Source: Candidatus Gastranaerophilales bacterium (GTDB taxonomy: Bacteria; Cyanobacteriota; Vampirovibrionia; Gastranaerophilales; Gastranaerophilaceae). From it: DNA of 7,320 nucleotides. The translations under genes and the position numbers were made by a program. Where the stretch lies: the NCBI GenBank assembly GCA_947628355.1, contig CANQZO010000094.1:1-7320 (forward strand). Reading direction: 5' to 3'. Shown here in pieces: positions 5,487 through 7,320 of this stretch. How positions within the stretch are numbered: position 1 is the stretch's first letter; every line of letters begins with the position of its first letter. The notes under the pieces are model-generated. The model saw only the letters and a program-made list of their open reading frames with translations. It did no database searches and was not told the origin of the DNA.

Positions 5487-7320
5487 TTAATTCGTGAAAA
5501 AATTATTTATTTTTGCTTTTTTACACCTTTTGTAGCTTTTTGCACTGCTCATATATAATCCGAGCTTAGCCCTTGTTATACCTACATATATTAACCTGAG
5601 AGTTTCGTTTATTTGCTCCTGCTTTATAATTTCGGGTGTTTTTAATTCGCTTTTTTCCGCTAAGGACTTTATTGTCTGCATAAAGTGGCTGTTTCCTTTT
5701 AATTTTACGTTTTCTTTTTCCGTCGGATAATTTTCTTCATTTAATTGAGGAATAAACACATAATCAAATTCGTCGCCTTTGGATTTATGTGTTGTCATTA
5801 TTTGTATTTCTGCTTCATTATGTGTTTCTTCTTCATCAAAAAATTTATATGAACTTAAAGGTTTTTGCCCTATATATTCAAGTTGTTTTATTATTTCTTC
5901 ATTTGTATTATAGTTTTCGCTCAATCGTTTTATCAGTGCTGATATTATATATGTGTTTTCTTTTTCGATTTCGTTTTTTGCATAATATAATCCTGCCTTT
6001 AAGCCTATAATATCTATATTTTGAGTGGATTGATTTAACCAGTATTCCATATCCCAGTACAACTGCGCAAGTTCTTCATCCTCAAAATCGTCGGGAGATT
6101 TGTTTATAAAGGCTTCTTTTAAGCTGTTTATATATTCGCTTTTATCCGTTTTTAATATATTTATTGCTAAATCACTTATATTTTTATTGTTTAAAGGATT
6201 TTCCACAGCCTTTAGAAGTGATGTTATTATCCTGAAGATTTTTTTTCTTTCGGGGCAGTCGCTTCTTACAAGGGTTTTTATACCGTTATTTTGGAAGTAT
6301 TCGTTATATTCATTCACCTGTGAATTGAGTCTTAAAAGTATTCCAACCGAGGCTTTGGGACTTTTTTTATGAATTTCTTTTATCTTATTTAATATATATA
6401 ATTTTTCTTCAGCTTCTCTTTCAAATATGTTAAATAAGGGCTTTTCTTCGCTTTGCGGATTTTTATCCGTGCCTTGCATTTGAATGTAATAAAATGCATT
6501 TTTTAATTCATTGTTTTGGAATACTCTTTTTATAAAGTTATTTGCGTAATCATAAATAGGTTTTGCACATCTTTGTGATGATTTCATTTCTATTTTTTTA
6601 TTGTTTGAGATAAATTCTTTAAATCCAAGCATATCGCTGTTAGTGAAAGTTGAAGTTATTGATTGGTTTATATCTCCACATCTTATTATATTTTTATGCT
6701 TTCCTGCCAGCATATTAATAAGATTTTGCTGGATTTGTGTTGAATCCTGCGCCTCATCTTCTATTATGTATCTGCATATATTTTGGTAATATTTTAATAT
6801 TTCGGGGTTATTTTTTAATATTTTTACCGCGTAATACAGCATATCATCATAATCAATTAAATTATTTTGTTTCAGGACATTGTTATATTGAGTATAAAAA
6901 TTTAAAAAATCATTTATTTCTTTATACTTTGAAGTTATTTTACTTCCGAATTCCGACAGTTTTACCGTTGATATACATTTTAAGTAACAGTCAAAATTAT
7001 CATCGGATATTTTATTTTTTAATAAAAGTTCTTTAATTATTTTTTCTTTTAAATTATCATCGCAGATTTGGAAGTTCTCATCTAAACCCTCTTTTGTATA
7101 ATTTCCGTTTTCTTTAATTATTCTTAAGGCAAGTCCATGGATTGTTGAAATATTGGGAAGATTAGTACAATCAGGCAGAGCATTTTTTATTTTTTCTTTA
7201 AAATTCTTAGCTGCCGACTCCATATATGTTAATACAAAAATGTTTTCGCCCTTTATCCCTTTTTGTATCATTTTTATTATTAATGCAAGTAAAATGGTTG
7301 TTTTCCCTGCCCCCGGCACC
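5487..7320 (-). CDS. UvrD/PcrA/Rep-type superfamily 1 DNA helicase (5' end cut by window)
   Basis: This is an ATP-driven 3'-5' DNA helicase of the SF1A type, presumably acting in DNA repair or replication restart. All core motifs are visible, numbering from the codon at 7319: Walker A PGAGKTT (2-8), motif Ia VLTYMESAAKNF (29-40), Ib STIHGLALRI (58-67), Walker B as DEAQD (188-192), motif III CGDINQS (214-220), a motif IV region LLRLNSQ (328-334), motif V with TTHKSKGDEFDYVF (509-522), and motif VI LRLIYVGITRAK (574-585). The GTG at 7319-7317 is not a start: it is the Val inside the Walker A loop, so the gene continues beyond base 7320, probably by only a few dozen codons carrying the Q motif. 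After motif VI only about 25 residues remain, so the C-terminal extension of PcrA/UvrD is missing; the visible 610 residues make it a compact member. The motif set excludes RecB nuclease fusions. It ends 111 bp before the repressor gene, without a clear hairpin terminator, so some read-through is possible. Confidence 0.92.
   Translation of the reverse strand, partial: VPGAGKTTILLALIIKMIQKGIKGENIFVLTYMESAAKNFKEKIKNALPDCTNLPNISTIHGLALRIIKENGNYTKEGLDENFQICDDNLKEKIIKELLLKNKISDDNFDCYLKCISTVKLSEFGSKITSKYKEINDFLNFYTQYNNVLKQNNLIDYDDMLYYAVKILKNNPEILKYYQNICRYIIEDEAQDSTQIQQNLINMLAGKHKNIIRCGDINQSITSTFTNSDMLGFKEFISNNKKIEMKSSQRCAKPIYDYANNFIKRVFQNNELKNAFYYIQMQGTDKNPQSEEKPLFNIFEREAEEKLYILNKIKEIHKKSPKASVGILLRLNSQVNEYNEYFQNNGIKTLVRSDCPERKKIFRIITSLLKAVENPLNNKNISDLAINILKTDKSEYINSLKEAFINKSPDDFEDEELAQLYWDMEYWLNQSTQNIDIIGLKAGLYYAKNEIEKENTYIISALIKRLSENYNTNEEIIKQLEYIGQKPLSSYKFFDEEETHNEAEIQIMTTHKSKGDEFDYVFIPQLNEENYPTEKENVKLKGNSHFMQTIKSLAEKSELKTPEIIKQEQINETLRLIYVGITRAKLGLYMSSAKSYKRCKKAKINNFFTN

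Noticed and set aside
6100..6372. Hydrophobic + strand frames opposite the helicase (also 5789-6010 and 6737-7036)
   Set aside because: The helicase motifs on the other strand are unambiguous, and Phe/Leu-rich shadows are expected opposite Lys/Glu/Asn-rich coding DNA.
7317..7319. GTG as start codon of the helicase
   Set aside because: It encodes the Val inside the Walker A loop (V-PGAGKTT). A functional helicase needs residues before it, so the gene simply runs off the window.

Overview
The window is AT-rich (only the inserted segment described below approaches 50% G+C) and almost fully coding. It looks like bacterial chromosome rather than a mobile element. The best lineage guess is a gut-type non-photosynthetic cyanobacterial relative (Gastranaerophilales/Melainabacteria). 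The clues are a DUF3326 protein, a family I associate with cyanobacteria and plastids, a long cysteine-rich prepilin-type protein, and low G+C. This assignment rests on recalled family distribution, not on a search.

Layout: bases 1-1152 on the + strand are the 3' part of isoleucyl-tRNA synthetase. A strong hairpin terminator at about 1155-1186 separates it from everything else, which lies on the - strand and converges on it. Read in the direction of transcription, from high to low coordinates, the - strand carries: a UvrD/PcrA-type helicase cut by the window edge (7320-5487); a 111-bp gap with a good extended -10 promoter; a BlaI/MecI-type repressor (5375-5025); an overlapping unknown 126-residue protein (5046-4666); a UPF0173-type metallo-beta-lactamase-fold hydrolase (4609-3932); a DUF3326 protein (3951-2827); a long prepilin-like protein (2840-1692); and an unknown 137-residue protein (1598-1185) ending at the shared terminator.

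The overlaps (22 bp BlaI/126-aa, 20 bp hydrolase/DUF3326, 14 bp DUF3326/prepilin) suggest two translationally coupled blocks: a repressor with a small partner, and hydrolase-DUF3326-prepilin. They may be one transcript from the promoter at about 5441-5469, possibly with internal starts. No BlaR1/M56 sensor protease is visible next to the repressor.

The most unusual structure is inside the DUF3326 gene. A segment of about 106-108 bp (about 2968-3075) is far richer in G+C than its flanks. It is built of two adjacent hairpins: a perfect 10-bp inverted repeat and an imperfect 16-bp one. It adds about 36 arginine- and proline-bearing residues exactly between two stretches that look like continuous DUF3326 sequence. 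I read it as a palindromic element inserted in frame in a protein gene, comparable in concept to Rickettsia palindromic elements but not one I recognise. No RNA genes, CRISPR arrays or insertion sequences were seen.
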